Assembly (NCBI RefSeq): GCF_036763085.1
Contig: NZ_JBAIYU010000010.1
Span: forward strand, 62,001-126,000
Direction of reading: 5' to 3'
DNA length: 64,000 nt
Source of the DNA: JBAIYU01 sp036763085
Lineage (GTDB): Bacteria > Bacillota > Negativicutes > DSM-1736 > Dendrosporobacteraceae
Position 1 is the first letter of the stretch. Each line of letters opens with the position of its first letter. Both the position numbers and the translations under genes were made by a program. Below the pieces are notes generated by a model. The model was given only the letters and a program-made list of their open reading frames with translations, was not told where the DNA came from and ran no database searches. Positions 1-8,448 of this stretch are shown here, one piece after another.

Positions 1-264
1 ACTCAAGCATATAGCCTGCTTTCCTAAAACCATTGCGGCTAGGCCCCAATCCTGAGTAACGACTAAGTCGCCTTTTTCGGTTAAGTTGATTATTTTTATA
101 TCCGTTTCTTGGGAATCACTTCCTACTACTATATGATAATCTGATGAAATATTATGGTTAAAGCTGGCTACCGTCCAAATTGGAATGTTATAACTACGTC
201 CAACCTGGAAACATAATTGTAACACTGTTTTAGGACAAGCATCGGCATCTATTAAAATTTTCAT
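1..264 (-). CDS. YaiI/YqxD family protein (UPF0178), C-terminus beyond window
   Basis: The reverse strand reads from an ATG at 264 to the window edge without a stop (88 codons). The N-terminus MKILIDADACP and the later GDLVVTQDWGLAAMVLGK are the two signature stretches of the YaiI/YqxD (DUF188) family. This is a PIN-like fold whose acidic residues suggest nuclease-like metal binding. The cellular role is not established. A good ribosome binding site (AAGGAAGG) lies just upstream of the ATG. The gene is cut by the window start, so its length and C-terminus cannot be judged. Family assignment is firm; function is open. Confidence 0.85.
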   Translation of the reverse strand, partial: MKILIDADACPKTVLQLCFQVGRSYNIPIWTVASFNHNISSDYHIVVGSDSQETDIKIINLTEKGDLVVTQDWGLAAMVLGKQAICLS

Positions 265-366
265 ATTACCTTCCTTAGATATATTCATGATGGAGCTTTT
301 TCTATAATTTTAATTAAAGAAAACTAAAGTAAGTCCTTCATTTCTTATTAGTAAAGAGCACTTAAT

Positions 367-395
367 TTGTTAAGTTTGCCAAATTAATATACAAT
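367..395 (+). promoter_or_regulatory. sigma-A type promoter for the 430-735 gene
   Basis: TTGTTA (367-372) and TACAAT (390-395) are separated by 17 bp and lie about 35 bp before the start codon of the next plus-strand gene. Confidence 0.45.
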
Positions 396-429
396 AAAGT
401 AAAATCATTAAAATGGGAGCATGATATTT

Positions 430-735
430 ATGACTAACGATAACATTAATGAGTTTTATGGGCAGCTTGGATTTGAGCAGATAGAGGTTGAAGACAGACT
501 AACAGCTCTATTTATCGAAGTCAGTCCTGATGGCGAATATGCTTTAGTAACAGATGATAATGGCGTAATGCCTGAAACCCTTAAGCAGACAGTAGTTTTC
601 GCTTGCTACACTTCTGAAGGTGCTTTTCTGTGGAGCACAAGCTTTAAAAACTCCTATCTATTAAGAGATGCTTGGTCTGAAAATCAACCTATTGAAGAAA
701 AATTCCTAGCTGTAAAAAATAAGCGAAAAGAATAA
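430..735 (+). CDS. hypothetical small protein
   Basis: An acidic, soluble protein of 101 residues with no membrane segment or signal peptide. I do not recognise the family. Two in-frame ATGs exist, at 421 and 430. GGGAG at 415-419 is one base from the first and ten from the second, so 430 (MTNDNINEFYG) is preferred. It has its own promoter-like sequence upstream and a GC-rich hairpin downstream, so it looks monocistronic. The middle of the protein (SPDGEYALVTDDNGVMP) reads like alternating beta strands and turns. It is probably a real gene given its signals, but no function can be assigned. Confidence 0.65.
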   Translation: MTNDNINEFYGQLGFEQIEVEDRLTALFIEVSPDGEYALVTDDNGVMPETLKQTVVFACYTSEGAFLWSTSFKNSYLLRDAWSENQPIEEKFLAVKNKRKE

Positions 736-750
736 CTCAAATACTTTTGT

Positions 751-787
751 GCCGCTCTAAATTATATCGTAAGGATATTAGGGCGGC
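751..787 (+). terminator. hairpin after the 430-735 gene
   Basis: GCCGCTCTA (751-759) pairs with TAGGGCGGC (779-787). The following bases are only weakly T-rich, so termination strength is uncertain. Confidence 0.45.
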
Positions 788-860
788 TGATTATTGTGCA
801 AATTTAGTCCATTTGATGCAATGCAAGCAGAAGGATAAGCCAATTACAACAGTGTAATAA

Positions 861-1071
861 TAAAGTAAACACGGCTTGTGTCGAGCTTCGCGATGACAGA
901 AGCCGATACTTATCTCCTTATGCATGTAAGAAAGTTTTACTTTCTTATCGTATAAAGTAAACACGGCTTGTGTTCAGCTTCGCGACGGCAAAGCCGATAC
1001 TTATCTCTTATGCATTAAGAAAGTTTTACTTTTCTTATCGTACAAAGAAAAATACGGCTGTGCCGATTAAT
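861..1071. repeat. REP-like dispersed repeat (family A), two full tandem units and a partial third
   Basis: Units at 861-952 and 953-1042 share about 90 bases in the same order. A partial copy (about 1043-1071) follows. Each unit holds two potential hairpins: a CGGCTT...AAGCCG arm pair and a TAAGAAAG...CTTTCTTA arm pair. A fourth copy sits at 7946-8043. The 462-base gap between 736 and 1197 holds this array and otherwise only AT-rich sequence with no ORF I would call. Confidence 0.85.
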
Positions 1072-1197
1072 AGCACCTGTTTTTTAGGTCTCTTAAAAAA
1101 ACACTATAATATTCTACTTACTTCGATAATATTTATAATTTAAAACTTTTAAAAGCCAAAACACATCATTAAGTAAACAAATTAAAGGGAGACTAAC

Positions 1198-3453
1198 ATG
1201 ACAGAAAGCGAACGGGAATACGAAATTGCCAGACTAAAGCGGACACTTGAGGAGATTAGCTGGCAGTTAGCTAAGGCAAATAACAAGTGCGAAGATTCTC
1301 GAGTCGAACTACAGACTAACTTAGCTGATTATTGGGAGAATTATGGCGGCAACGCCTTGGATGAAGCTCAGATGATAGAAGCGCTTGAACGCCAGCGCGG
1401 CATTTCAGCTGTCATCCATAAGGGGCAGCAGACACTTCAAAAGGCTGCCGTTTCACCTTATTTTGGCAGAATTGATTTTATTGAGGAATGGTCTGGCGAA
1501 ACTACTCCAGATGAAATATATATAGGGATTACTACTTTAACAGACCATCAGACCGATGATCTGCTGGTTTACGACTGGCGGGCACCAGTGTCAGGAATGT
1601 ACTATGACTTTGAACGCGGGAAAGCCTGGTATAAGGCTCCAATCGGCACAGTTACAGGTACAATTACGCTTAAACGCCAATACAAAATCATCAATGGTCA
1701 GATTAAATATATGTTTGATTCAGACATAAAAATTGATGATGAGATATTACAGGAAATCCTTAGCAAAAGCGCTGATGATAAAATGCATACCATTGTCACA
1801 AGCATCCAGCGTGAACAAAACCAAATTATCCGCAATGAAGAGAATAAACTTCTGCTCGTTCAAGGTCCTGCCGGCAGCGGCAAGACCTCGATTGCTCTGC
1901 ACCGCATTGCTTATCTACTCTACCGCGATAAAGCCTCTATAAACTCTAAAAATATTTTAATATTTTCACCAAATCATATTTTCAGCGACTATATTTCAAA
2001 TGTACTGCCCGAAATGGGAGAGGAAAATGTCCTGCAAACCACTTTCCACGACTATACACTACCTTTCAAAGAAATCCTTCCTGTTGAAATTGAAGATAGA
2101 ACTACCCAACTAGAATTTATTCTTTCTAATTTAGATAGTAGAGAATTTAACACACGGGTGGCATCTATTTACTACAAAACATCAGCTCATTTTGAGCAAG
2201 TTATTGAAAATTATCTAGCCTATTTTGAAACAGAACTAATAAACGATTACCCAGATATTCAGTTTAATGGTCAAACTATTTTCGCCTCAGAAGAATGGAA
2301 ATCATATTATTTAAACGAACTTGCTTTTCTGCCTCCGGCCCGGCGTCTTGCTAAAATTCGCGAGATCATTAATATCAGAATTCGACCTATTACCCACGAA
2401 ATACGCCGCAAGAAGGAAAAAGAAATTGATGAAAGAGCCGAAGAAGTTAATAAAAAAACTATTAAAGCCATGGCGAGAATTGCTGCAAGACAAGAGCTTG
2501 GTGACTTAATTAATCACATAGAGAAATTAACCAGATTAAATCCTTTTGTACTTTATCGCAAACTTTTTGATAATCCTGAGATATTTCAGCGATTTTCTTC
2601 TAGTACTGTTGTTCCTAAAGAGTGGCAGTACATTCGCAAACAAACTATTTCCTCTATTGCCCGTGGAACCTTACCCTACGAAGATTCGTTCGCCTTTTTA
2701 TATTTCCAAGGGCGATTGGAAGGCTTTCAGCCGCGGAATAGTATTAAGCATTTAGTCATTGACGAAGCACAGGACTATACAACGCTTCAGTATAAGATAC
2801 TAACTCGTCTTTTCCCCAAATGTTCCTGGACTATCTTAGGAGACCCGGTGCAAAGAGTTCATCCTTATATCCAAGGAGCTTGCTTTGACTCGTTAAACAA
2901 GATTATAAATCTTGAAAATCCTCGAATAATTAAGTTAACGCGAAGCTATCGTTCAACACTAGAGATACAGGCTTTTTGTAACTCTCTTTTACCTAGTAGC
3001 GAACCTGCTGTATATATTAACCGGAGCGGAACACTACCACTGCTTGTAAAATCTGCTACCCTTAAATTGGCTCATGAATATATCAATAAGGCAATTGCTG
3101 AACTAAAGTCCGAAGGCTGCCGCTCAATAGCGATAATATGCAAGACTATAAGAGAATCAGTGATACTGCGTGATGCCTTGCAAAATCCAGATATCAGCCT
3201 CATTATCAGTGAAACTGCCGAATTCAGGCGAGGAATAGTTATTATGCCTGCATTCTTAGCAAAAGGTCTGGAATTTGACGGAGTAATAGTCGCAAACGTA
3301 AATGCAAATTCCTACCGGCGTGAAGCAGAAAGAAATATTCTCTATACTGTATGTACTAGAGCACTACATCGGCTAGTACTCTGCTATCATGACGAAATAT
3401 CTCCATTTATTCAGTCAATTTCTCCGGCATTATATAATTCTATTGAATCCTAA
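1198..3453 (+). CDS. helD: HelD-type RNA polymerase recycling helicase (UvrD/Rep superfamily)
   Basis: A 751-residue superfamily 1 ATPase. The N-terminal region (1-100) is charged and helical, as expected for the coiled-coil arm that HelD inserts into RNA polymerase. Residues 122-128 (LLVYDWR) carry the HelD signature. Walker A is GPAGSGKT at 223-230. Walker B is VIDEAQDY near 520. The C-terminal AFLAKGLEFDGVIV and the CTRAL helicase motif are present. HelD binds stalled or post-termination RNA polymerase and releases it by ATP hydrolysis. The ribosome binding site is AAGGGAG. A drug-exporter gene follows after 47 bp, probably on the same transcript. Length matches Bacillus HelD. Confidence 0.93.
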   Translation: MTESEREYEIARLKRTLEEISWQLAKANNKCEDSRVELQTNLADYWENYGGNALDEAQMIEALERQRGISAVIHKGQQTLQKAAVSPYFGRIDFIEEWSGETTPDEIYIGITTLTDHQTDDLLVYDWRAPVSGMYYDFERGKAWYKAPIGTVTGTITLKRQYKIINGQIKYMFDSDIKIDDEILQEILSKSADDKMHTIVTSIQREQNQIIRNEENKLLLVQGPAGSGKTSIALHRIAYLLYRDKASINSKNILIFSPNHIFSDYISNVLPEMGEENVLQTTFHDYTLPFKEILPVEIEDRTTQLEFILSNLDSREFNTRVASIYYKTSAHFEQVIENYLAYFETELINDYPDIQFNGQTIFASEEWKSYYLNELAFLPPARRLAKIREIINIRIRPITHEIRRKKEKEIDERAEEVNKKTIKAMARIAARQELGDLINHIEKLTRLNPFVLYRKLFDNPEIFQRFSSSTVVPKEWQYIRKQTISSIARGTLPYEDSFAFLYFQGRLEGFQPRNSIKHLVIDEAQDYTTLQYKILTRLFPKCSWTILGDPVQRVHPYIQGACFDSLNKIINLENPRIIKLTRSYRSTLEIQAFCNSLLPSSEPAVYINRSGTLPLLVKSATLKLAHEYINKAIAELKSEGCRSIAIICKTIRESVILRDALQNPDISLIISETAEFRRGIVIMPAFLAKGLEFDGVIVANVNANSYRREAERNILYTVCTRALHRLVLCYHDEISPFIQSISPALYNSIES

Positions 3454-3500
3454 AATAATGCCCTCACTATGCAATTTCAAAGTTATTCTGGAGGCAATTA

Positions 3501-4916
3501 ATGAAGGAAAAACTGCAGTCATTAAGCTACTATCGCTGGCTTATTTTCGGCGTTACTGTCCTAGGAACGTTTATGGCAACACTTGATGCGAGTATAGTAA
3601 ACGTTGCACTTCCAATAATTTCTGGCGAACTAGGCAGTCAGCTTACTACCGTACAATGGGTGGTCACAGCCTACCTTCTGGCTATATCGAGTTTACTGCC
3701 GCTATTTGGCCGTGCTGGTGATGTATATGGGCGTAAGAAAATATTTACAAACGGTTTTTTAATATTTACAATCGGTTCAGCACTGTGTGGAATCTCAACC
3801 GACATAAAGCTATTAATAGCCTCTAGAGTTATCCAGGCAATAGGAGCCTCAATGATAATGGCTAACACGCAAGCTCTTGTCGGCGCAGCCTTCCCTGGAA
3901 AAGACCGCGGACGCGCCTTAGGAATAGTTGGCACTGTAGTAGCTTTAGGCTCAATGACCGGTCCAAGTTTGGGCGGTATATTGGTAGGCACTGTAGGGTG
4001 GTCTTCTATCTTTTGGATAAACTTGCCTATAGGCATAATTGCATATATATTAGGACAGATTGTACTGCCAACAGGCGAAAATAGACGTGATGAAAGTTTT
4101 GACTTCTTTGGCGCCTTCTTATTTTCCGTAGGTATGATTAGTTTGCTGTTAGTACTAAGCGAAGGACATGAATGGGGCTGGCGTTCTTACACGACTATAA
4201 GCACCCTGCTCATAAGTGCTGTCACATTAGCATGGTTTGTCAATTATGAAGGAAAGCTCAAATACCCCATGATCGATCTAACATTATTTCATCGCTGGCC
4301 CTTCTTAGCTGGTACATTATCAGGTTTATTTTCATTTATGGCTATGTTTTCGAACAATATGCTAATGCCTTTCTATTTGGATAATGTCCGCAACTTAGCG
4401 CCAACCCATATTGGGCTGTTAATAACTCCATTTCCGCTCATGATGGCTGTCGTTGCACCTATTAGCGGCTACTTATCTGAACGAGTAAATCTCAAGCTGC
4501 TTACTGTAGGCGGTTTATCAATAACGATTACAGGGCTATTATACTTATCCGGCATTGCTCCTGAAACCGAATTGTGGAAAATTGCCCTTTGCCAGGCATG
4601 TCTTGGTATTGGTACTGGCTTATTTCAATCACCAAACAATAACAGTATCTTAAGTTCAGTCTCAGCAGAAAAGTTGGGAGTTGCCGGCGGTATAAATGCG
4701 CTTATTAGAAATGTCGGTATGGTTAGCGGTACTGCTGCTGCAGTGTCAATTTTTGAATTCAAACGACGAATTTTCCTTGAAAACATAGCAGTACCCACAT
4801 CTACTCAGCTGACTGAGGCTTTTTTATCAGGTTACCATATTGCACTGTTAGCCGGGGCATGCTTTGCTGCAATATCTGCTATTATATCTTTAAACAGACA
4901 AAGCCATATTAGATAA
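3501..4916 (+). CDS. MFS drug exporter, DHA2 (EmrB/QacA-like, 14 TM)
   Basis: A 471-residue, very hydrophobic protein with about 14 membrane helices. Motif A appears as GRAGDVYGRKK after the second helix, and GPSLGG (antiporter motif C) lies in the fifth. ATLDASIVNVALP in the first helix is the classic motif D1 of the DHA2 family, which exports lipophilic drugs in exchange for protons. It starts at an ATG 12 bases after a TCTGGAGG ribosome binding site. The 47-bp gap to helD contains no terminator, so co-transcription is likely. The substrate cannot be read from sequence. Confidence 0.9.
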   Translation: MKEKLQSLSYYRWLIFGVTVLGTFMATLDASIVNVALPIISGELGSQLTTVQWVVTAYLLAISSLLPLFGRAGDVYGRKKIFTNGFLIFTIGSALCGISTDIKLLIASRVIQAIGASMIMANTQALVGAAFPGKDRGRALGIVGTVVALGSMTGPSLGGILVGTVGWSSIFWINLPIGIIAYILGQIVLPTGENRRDESFDFFGAFLFSVGMISLLLVLSEGHEWGWRSYTTISTLLISAVTLAWFVNYEGKLKYPMIDLTLFHRWPFLAGTLSGLFSFMAMFSNNMLMPFYLDNVRNLAPTHIGLLITPFPLMMAVVAPISGYLSERVNLKLLTVGGLSITITGLLYLSGIAPETELWKIALCQACLGIGTGLFQSPNNNSILSSVSAEKLGVAGGINALIRNVGMVSGTAAAVSIFEFKRRIFLENIAVPTSTQLTEAFLSGYHIALLAGACFAAISAIISLNRQSHIR

Positions 4917-5076
4917 GCAGCAAGATAATTTTAAAATAGTAATAACATAAAATAAGCTTTTTGAAAAAAATAAATACCTAGGCTTTTGAGAAAGGTGCGC
5001 TTAGTAAATGGGCCTTGTAGGGAAGCCTGCACATAATATAACCCTTGTGAATAAACTATTTACTGGGGTGATTCTT

Positions 5077-6099
5077 ATGAAACCAGTAATACTCTATCCT
5101 CCTACTATTGACTGGGATTATCTTCATCAACGGCCTCAGCAGCTATTAAAAGCACTTTCGTCATTAGGCTGTGTTTGCATTTTCTGTAACCCTAATCTCC
5201 ACAAACAACGTATACGTGGTATACAATATTTATCTGAGAGCATTATACTTGCAAATGAAGTAAGCTACGATACAGCACTTCAATGGGCAAGAGATAGTTT
5301 TCCAAGCACTCCAATAGCCGCGTATTTTACATATCCCCAGCATATAACTTATATTGCTCAATCAAAAGTTGACCTTATTATTTTTGATTCAGTAGACAAA
5401 CCTGTGGACGAGTTTGCGGTTTGGAACACACATTATAAGTACGCAGTACAAAACTCTGATATTCGGTCAGCCTCTGCCCTTTCGCTGGTTAAACGGGCAA
5501 GTACATATACGGATGCACCAATTCATTATATACCTAATGGCTGTGACTTCGAACATTTTAAAAAAGCACAAATACATCAGCAGTTAAATGGCAAGCCTTT
5601 TTCCTCCGGCAAATCGATAATTGGCTATATTGGCGCTATCGCTCCTTGGGTAGATTGGCAGCTAGTTAATTATATGGCTCATTGTCTTCCAAGCTATGAA
5701 TTTGTTTTTATTGGTTCGGCGCTGCTGCAAAAAGGTATCTGCATGACTAATAGCAATATGCATTACTTAGGACATAAGGATTATTCTGAACTTCCTGTAT
5801 ATATGAGTAATTTCGATTTCTGTCTTCTGCCATTTAAAATCACGGACATGACAAGAGGAGTTAATCCGATAAAATTCTGGGAGTATCTAGCTAGTGGTAA
5901 GCCAATATTGAGTACTGCCTTGCCAGAAATCCCTCCGGCCCATGTATCTATTATTAATGAAGATCTCTTCCCCGGCTATCAGCCAAACTTGGACGTTGCT
6001 GGGCGTGAGTCTAGAATAGAACTTGCCCGAAATAATTCCTGGAAAGAACGAGCGGCAAAACTTTTGCAAGTTATATATGAAACATTAGAATGTGGTTAG
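5077..6099 (+). CDS. glycosyltransferase, TuaH-like
   Basis: A 340-residue cytoplasmic enzyme with GT-B architecture. The N-terminus (PTIDWDYLHQRPQQL) is the signature of the TuaH-like group linked to cell-wall polysaccharides. The middle (YIPNGCDFEHF, then IGYIGAIAPWVDW) begins the nucleotide-sugar-binding half. NPIKFWEYLASGKPILST near the C-terminus is the usual donor-phosphate motif region. I chose the ATG at 5077 because TGGGGTGA lies just before it; an upstream in-frame start at 5008 has no ribosome binding site. No other wall-polymer genes are adjacent, so the acceptor is unknown. Confidence 0.85.
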   Translation: MKPVILYPPTIDWDYLHQRPQQLLKALSSLGCVCIFCNPNLHKQRIRGIQYLSESIILANEVSYDTALQWARDSFPSTPIAAYFTYPQHITYIAQSKVDLIIFDSVDKPVDEFAVWNTHYKYAVQNSDIRSASALSLVKRASTYTDAPIHYIPNGCDFEHFKKAQIHQQLNGKPFSSGKSIIGYIGAIAPWVDWQLVNYMAHCLPSYEFVFIGSALLQKGICMTNSNMHYLGHKDYSELPVYMSNFDFCLLPFKITDMTRGVNPIKFWEYLASGKPILSTALPEIPPAHVSIINEDLFPGYQPNLDVAGRESRIELARNNSWKERAAKLLQVIYETLECG

Positions 6100-6103
6100 C
6101 GTA

Positions 6104-6223
6104 AGGCTGCCGATAAAGGCTCATTTGCGTCCCTCAACCTCAAACCCATTGCTTGCGTACACCGTGTACTCGGTGCTGCTGGGTTTTGCGGTACCATTAG
6201 CAACTGAACTTTCTCAACAGCCT
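6104..6223. repeat. dispersed palindromic element (family B), copy 1
   Basis: A 120-bp element whose ends are inverted repeats (AGGCTGCCGATAAAG against CTTTCTCAACAGCCT). It is closely similar in sequence and order to 15188-15310. It fills the gap between the glycosyltransferase stop and the ABC ATPase start. No ORF is present. It looks like a MITE or structured intergenic repeat. Confidence 0.85.
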
Positions 6224-6243
6224 GGATAGGTTTGTCAACAGAC

Positions 6244-7200
6244 ATGGTCCACGTTAGAAAGGATGAGATTATACTGAACAATATTATTACAGCTCAAGCC
6301 CTCGGGAAAAGTTATGGCGGATTTCGAGCACTAAAAGGAATTTCCTTTAACATTAAAGAAGGCGAGTGTTTTGGCTTTTTAGGTCATAACGGGGCTGGAA
6401 AATCAACAACAATGAGAATGATTTATGGACTCTCCACAGTTGACGAGGGAACACTTTCAATGTTTGGTCAAAAGATAATACTTACGCCCCCCGAGATAAA
6501 AAGCAAACTAGGAATAGTCCCTCAAGAAGATAATCTAGACCCAGACTTAACTGTAATCGAAAACTTAGAGGTTTACGGCGCTTTGTTCGGACTTGATGGC
6601 AGTAAGTTGCGCGAAAGAAGCAAAGAACTACTTATATCAATGGGCCTGCAGGATAAAGAAAACTCATCAGTAGAAAGTTTATCCGGTGGATTAAAGCGCC
6701 GCTTAGTTATTGCTCGTGCTTTAATAAATGCCCCAAAAATTGTTGTCCTCGACGAACCAACTACAGGTTTAGACCCGCAGGCCCGCCATTTAGTATGGCA
6801 AAAACTGCGTAGTCTAAAAAGCATTGGTGTTACCTTGATTCTAACTACACACTACATGGAAGAAGCCATGCAAATATGCGACCGACTTGTAGTAATGCAT
6901 GAAGGAGAAATTTTGGCCGAAGGAAGTCCGCGAGAATTGATAGCTCGCTGCGTACTTCCTTATGTAATTGAATTGCACATGCCTGCTGACTCTGTTCCAA
7001 GCGACCTACGCGAAAAAGTTGAAAAAGCTAATGGTGAAATCCTCCAAGTTGCTGATGGCATATTTTTGTATTGCGAAAATGGACAACTGCTTTGGGAAAA
7101 GCTAAAAGACTGGGGTATTCCCCAGCATGCCTGCCTATTGCGCCCATCAAATTTAGAAGATGTCTTTTTAAAGCTTACCGGTAAAGGAGAAGAAGAATGA
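6244..7200 (+). CDS. ABC-2 exporter ATP-binding protein, NodI/DrrA-like
   Basis: The nucleotide-binding subunit of an export ABC transporter. Walker A is GHNGAGKST. The signature motif is LSGGLKRR. Walker B is IVVLDEPTTGLDP, followed by the switch histidine in TTHYMEEA. A C-terminal extension of about 90 residues matches NodI/DrrA proteins. The start is uncertain: ATG 6244 is used here, TTG 6232 is possible, and CTG 6274 has the best-spaced ribosome binding site (AAAGGATGAG). All are just downstream of repeat B. The stop overlaps the start of the permease gene by 4 bp, so the two form one unit. Substrates of NodIJ-like pairs range from lipo-oligosaccharides to drugs. Confidence 0.9.
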   Translation: MVHVRKDEIILNNIITAQALGKSYGGFRALKGISFNIKEGECFGFLGHNGAGKSTTMRMIYGLSTVDEGTLSMFGQKIILTPPEIKSKLGIVPQEDNLDPDLTVIENLEVYGALFGLDGSKLRERSKELLISMGLQDKENSSVESLSGGLKRRLVIARALINAPKIVVLDEPTTGLDPQARHLVWQKLRSLKSIGVTLILTTHYMEEAMQICDRLVVMHEGEILAEGSPRELIARCVLPYVIELHMPADSVPSDLREKVEKANGEILQVADGIFLYCENGQLLWEKLKDWGIPQHACLLRPSNLEDVFLKLTGKGEEE

Positions 7201-7949
7201 AGGGTGCATTTAAAATACTTAATAGACATCTAAAAGTTTTCGCGCGAACCTGGCAGCATAACTTAATGTTCAATGTAATTGAGCCACTATTATATCTTTC
7301 TGCTATGGGCTTTGGCCTAGGTGCCTTTGTACAGCAAATTGACGGTATGAGCTATATTCAGTTTATTGCCCCTGGAATGGTTGCGCTTTCATCAATGTAT
7401 TCGGCAACCTTTGAATGTACCTATGGTACCTTTGTCCGCCTGCACTACCAAAAAGCTTTTCAGGCCTTGCTGGCAGGGCCAGTTACAGTAAAAGATGTCG
7501 TAATTGGTGAAATATTATATGCCACTTTTAAAAGCGTTGTTTTTGGTGCAGTAATATTACTTGTTGTAACGGCCTTAGGGCAAATAAAATCTATATACGC
7601 TCTATTAATACCGTTATTCTTAATACTTCCCGGCATCTTATTTTCCACTATGGCATTATGCTACACAGGAGTTACCAGCAATATTGATTACATAAATTAC
7701 TATATAACTCTAGCCATAATGCCGTTTTTCCTCTTTGGCGGACTCTACTTTCCAGTTAGCGCCCTACCGGTATGGGTGCAGAAAGCAAACTTGATAAATC
7801 CCCTTTTCCATAGTGTTGAAGTATGCCGAGCGTTAGCTCTAGGGCAATTGTCAGACACCCTTTGGTTACATGTACTCACTCTTGCTGTCTTTGCAATAAT
7901 TTTACTGCCTTTACCAATAAAACTAATGACTAAAAAATTAATTTCATAA
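7197..7949 (+). CDS. ABC-2 exporter permease, NodJ-like
   Basis: A 250-residue membrane protein with six predicted helices. The N-terminus (RTWQHNLMFNVIEPLLYLSA) and PGMVALSSMYSATFECTYG are typical of NodJ/DrrB permeases. ILFGGLYFP-like residues (FFLFGGLYFPVSALP) mark the ABC-2 signature near the C-terminus. It overlaps the ATPase gene by 4 bp and completes a two-gene exporter. A copy of repeat A begins at its stop codon. The adjacent glycosyltransferase hints at a cell-envelope glycan cargo, but this is only context. Confidence 0.9.
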   Translation: MKGAFKILNRHLKVFARTWQHNLMFNVIEPLLYLSAMGFGLGAFVQQIDGMSYIQFIAPGMVALSSMYSATFECTYGTFVRLHYQKAFQALLAGPVTVKDVVIGEILYATFKSVVFGAVILLVVTALGQIKSIYALLIPLFLILPGILFSTMALCYTGVTSNIDYINYYITLAIMPFFLFGGLYFPVSALPVWVQKANLINPLFHSVEVCRALALGQLSDTLWLHVLTLAVFAIILLPLPIKLMTKKLIS

Positions 7950-8043
7950 AGAAAACACGGCTTGCGCCGAGCCTTAGCGACAGCGGAAGTCGATACTTAT
8001 CTCCTTATGCATGTAAGAAAGTTTTATACTTTCTTATCGTATA
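7946..8043. repeat. REP-like dispersed repeat (family A), isolated copy
   Basis: This matches the units at 861-1042, including the CGGCTT start, the GATACTTATCTCCTTATGCA core and the TAAGAAAG...CTTTCTTA hairpin. It begins within the stop codon of the NodJ-like gene. Confidence 0.85.
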
Positions 8044-8049
8044 ACAAAA

Positions 8050-8079
8050 AACCGGCAGAGCAATTTTGCTCTGCCGGTT
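8050..8079. terminator. bidirectional terminator between converging genes
   Basis: A perfect 12-bp stem (AACCGGCAGAGC / GCTCTGCCGGTT). A T-run follows on the minus strand (TTTTTTG) and a CCTTTTT on the plus strand. Confidence 0.85.
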
Positions 8080-8085
8080 ACCTTT

Positions 8086-8259
8086 TTAAGTCATGTAGTC
8101 GGGGCTGAATTCAGCAAGACACATCCATGCTTGCTCAATCGCTTCCAAATCATCTGGGTTTAGACGATGCAGAACTGCCCCAATATTTTCGTTAAAATGG
8201 GAGAAACCCTCAGTTTGATCTTTTACCTCAGGAATTGATGGTGCAATAAAATGTGTCAT
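8086..8259 (-). CDS. hypothetical 57-residue protein behind a leader hairpin
   Basis: The reverse strand encodes MTHFIAPSIPEV...FSPDYMT, acidic and soluble, with no membrane segment. A near-ideal ribosome binding site (AAGGAGGGG) precedes the ATG. A consensus promoter (TTGCAA-17-TACAAT) lies further upstream and a strong terminator follows directly. Between promoter and ribosome binding site sits a hairpin with a U-run, so expression may depend on reading through it. I do not recognise the family. The complete set of signals makes it a convincing gene even though it is very short. Confidence 0.7.
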   Translation of the reverse strand: MTHFIAPSIPEVKDQTEGFSHFNENIGAVLHRLNPDDLEAIEQAWMCLAEFSPDYMT

Positions 8260-8282
8260 TAAAAACGCCCCTCCTTAAAGGC

Positions 8283-8313
8283 AAAAAACTCCCTCGCATT
8301 AATTTGCGGGGAG
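8283..8313 (-). terminator. terminator-like hairpin in the leader of the 8086-8259 gene
   Basis: On the minus strand, CTCCCCGCAA pairs with TGCGAGGGAG and is followed by TTTTTT. It lies between the promoter at 8344-8372 and the ribosome binding site, in an attenuator position. Confidence 0.65.
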
Positions 8314-8343
8314 CTTCTTTGCTCATTTTTATTATTTATTTAT

Positions 8344-8372
8344 ATTGTATGTTATTTAATAATAAATTGCAA
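8344..8372 (-). promoter_or_regulatory. sigma-A type promoter for the small 8086-8259 gene
   Basis: On the minus strand, TTGCAA (8372-8367) and TACAAT (8349-8344) have an exact 17-bp spacer. It lies downstream of the terminator of the aminopeptidase gene. Confidence 0.65.
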
Positions 8373-8411
8373 CATGTCCCCACGTTTTTTAGATTATATT
8401 TATTATAAGTC

Positions 8412-8443
8412 AAAAACGGATTAGCTATTCATAGCTAATCCGT
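8412..8443 (-). terminator. terminator of the aminopeptidase gene
   Basis: A perfect stem ACGGATTAGCTA / TAGCTAATCCGT (8416-8443), followed on the minus strand by TTTTT. Confidence 0.85.
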
Positions 8444-8448
8444 TCAGT

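Noticed and set aside
3671..4036. 121-codon open frame on the minus strand inside the MFS exporter gene
   Set aside because: It is antisense to a well-supported membrane-protein gene, has no ribosome binding site and a Pro/Ile-rich composition typical of a shadow frame.
4980..5028. AGGTGCGCTTAGTA in the glycosyltransferase leader, resembling the start of a lysine riboswitch, with an AGGCTT/AAGCCT stem
   Set aside because: Only about a dozen bases match. The remaining conserved L-box blocks are missing and under 100 bases remain before the start codon.
6104..6223. GACGCAAATGAGCC and TGGTACCGCA strings on the minus strand of repeat B, resembling GEMM and T-box cores
   Set aside because: The second copy (15188-15310) does not preserve them, and no flanking aptamer stems are present.
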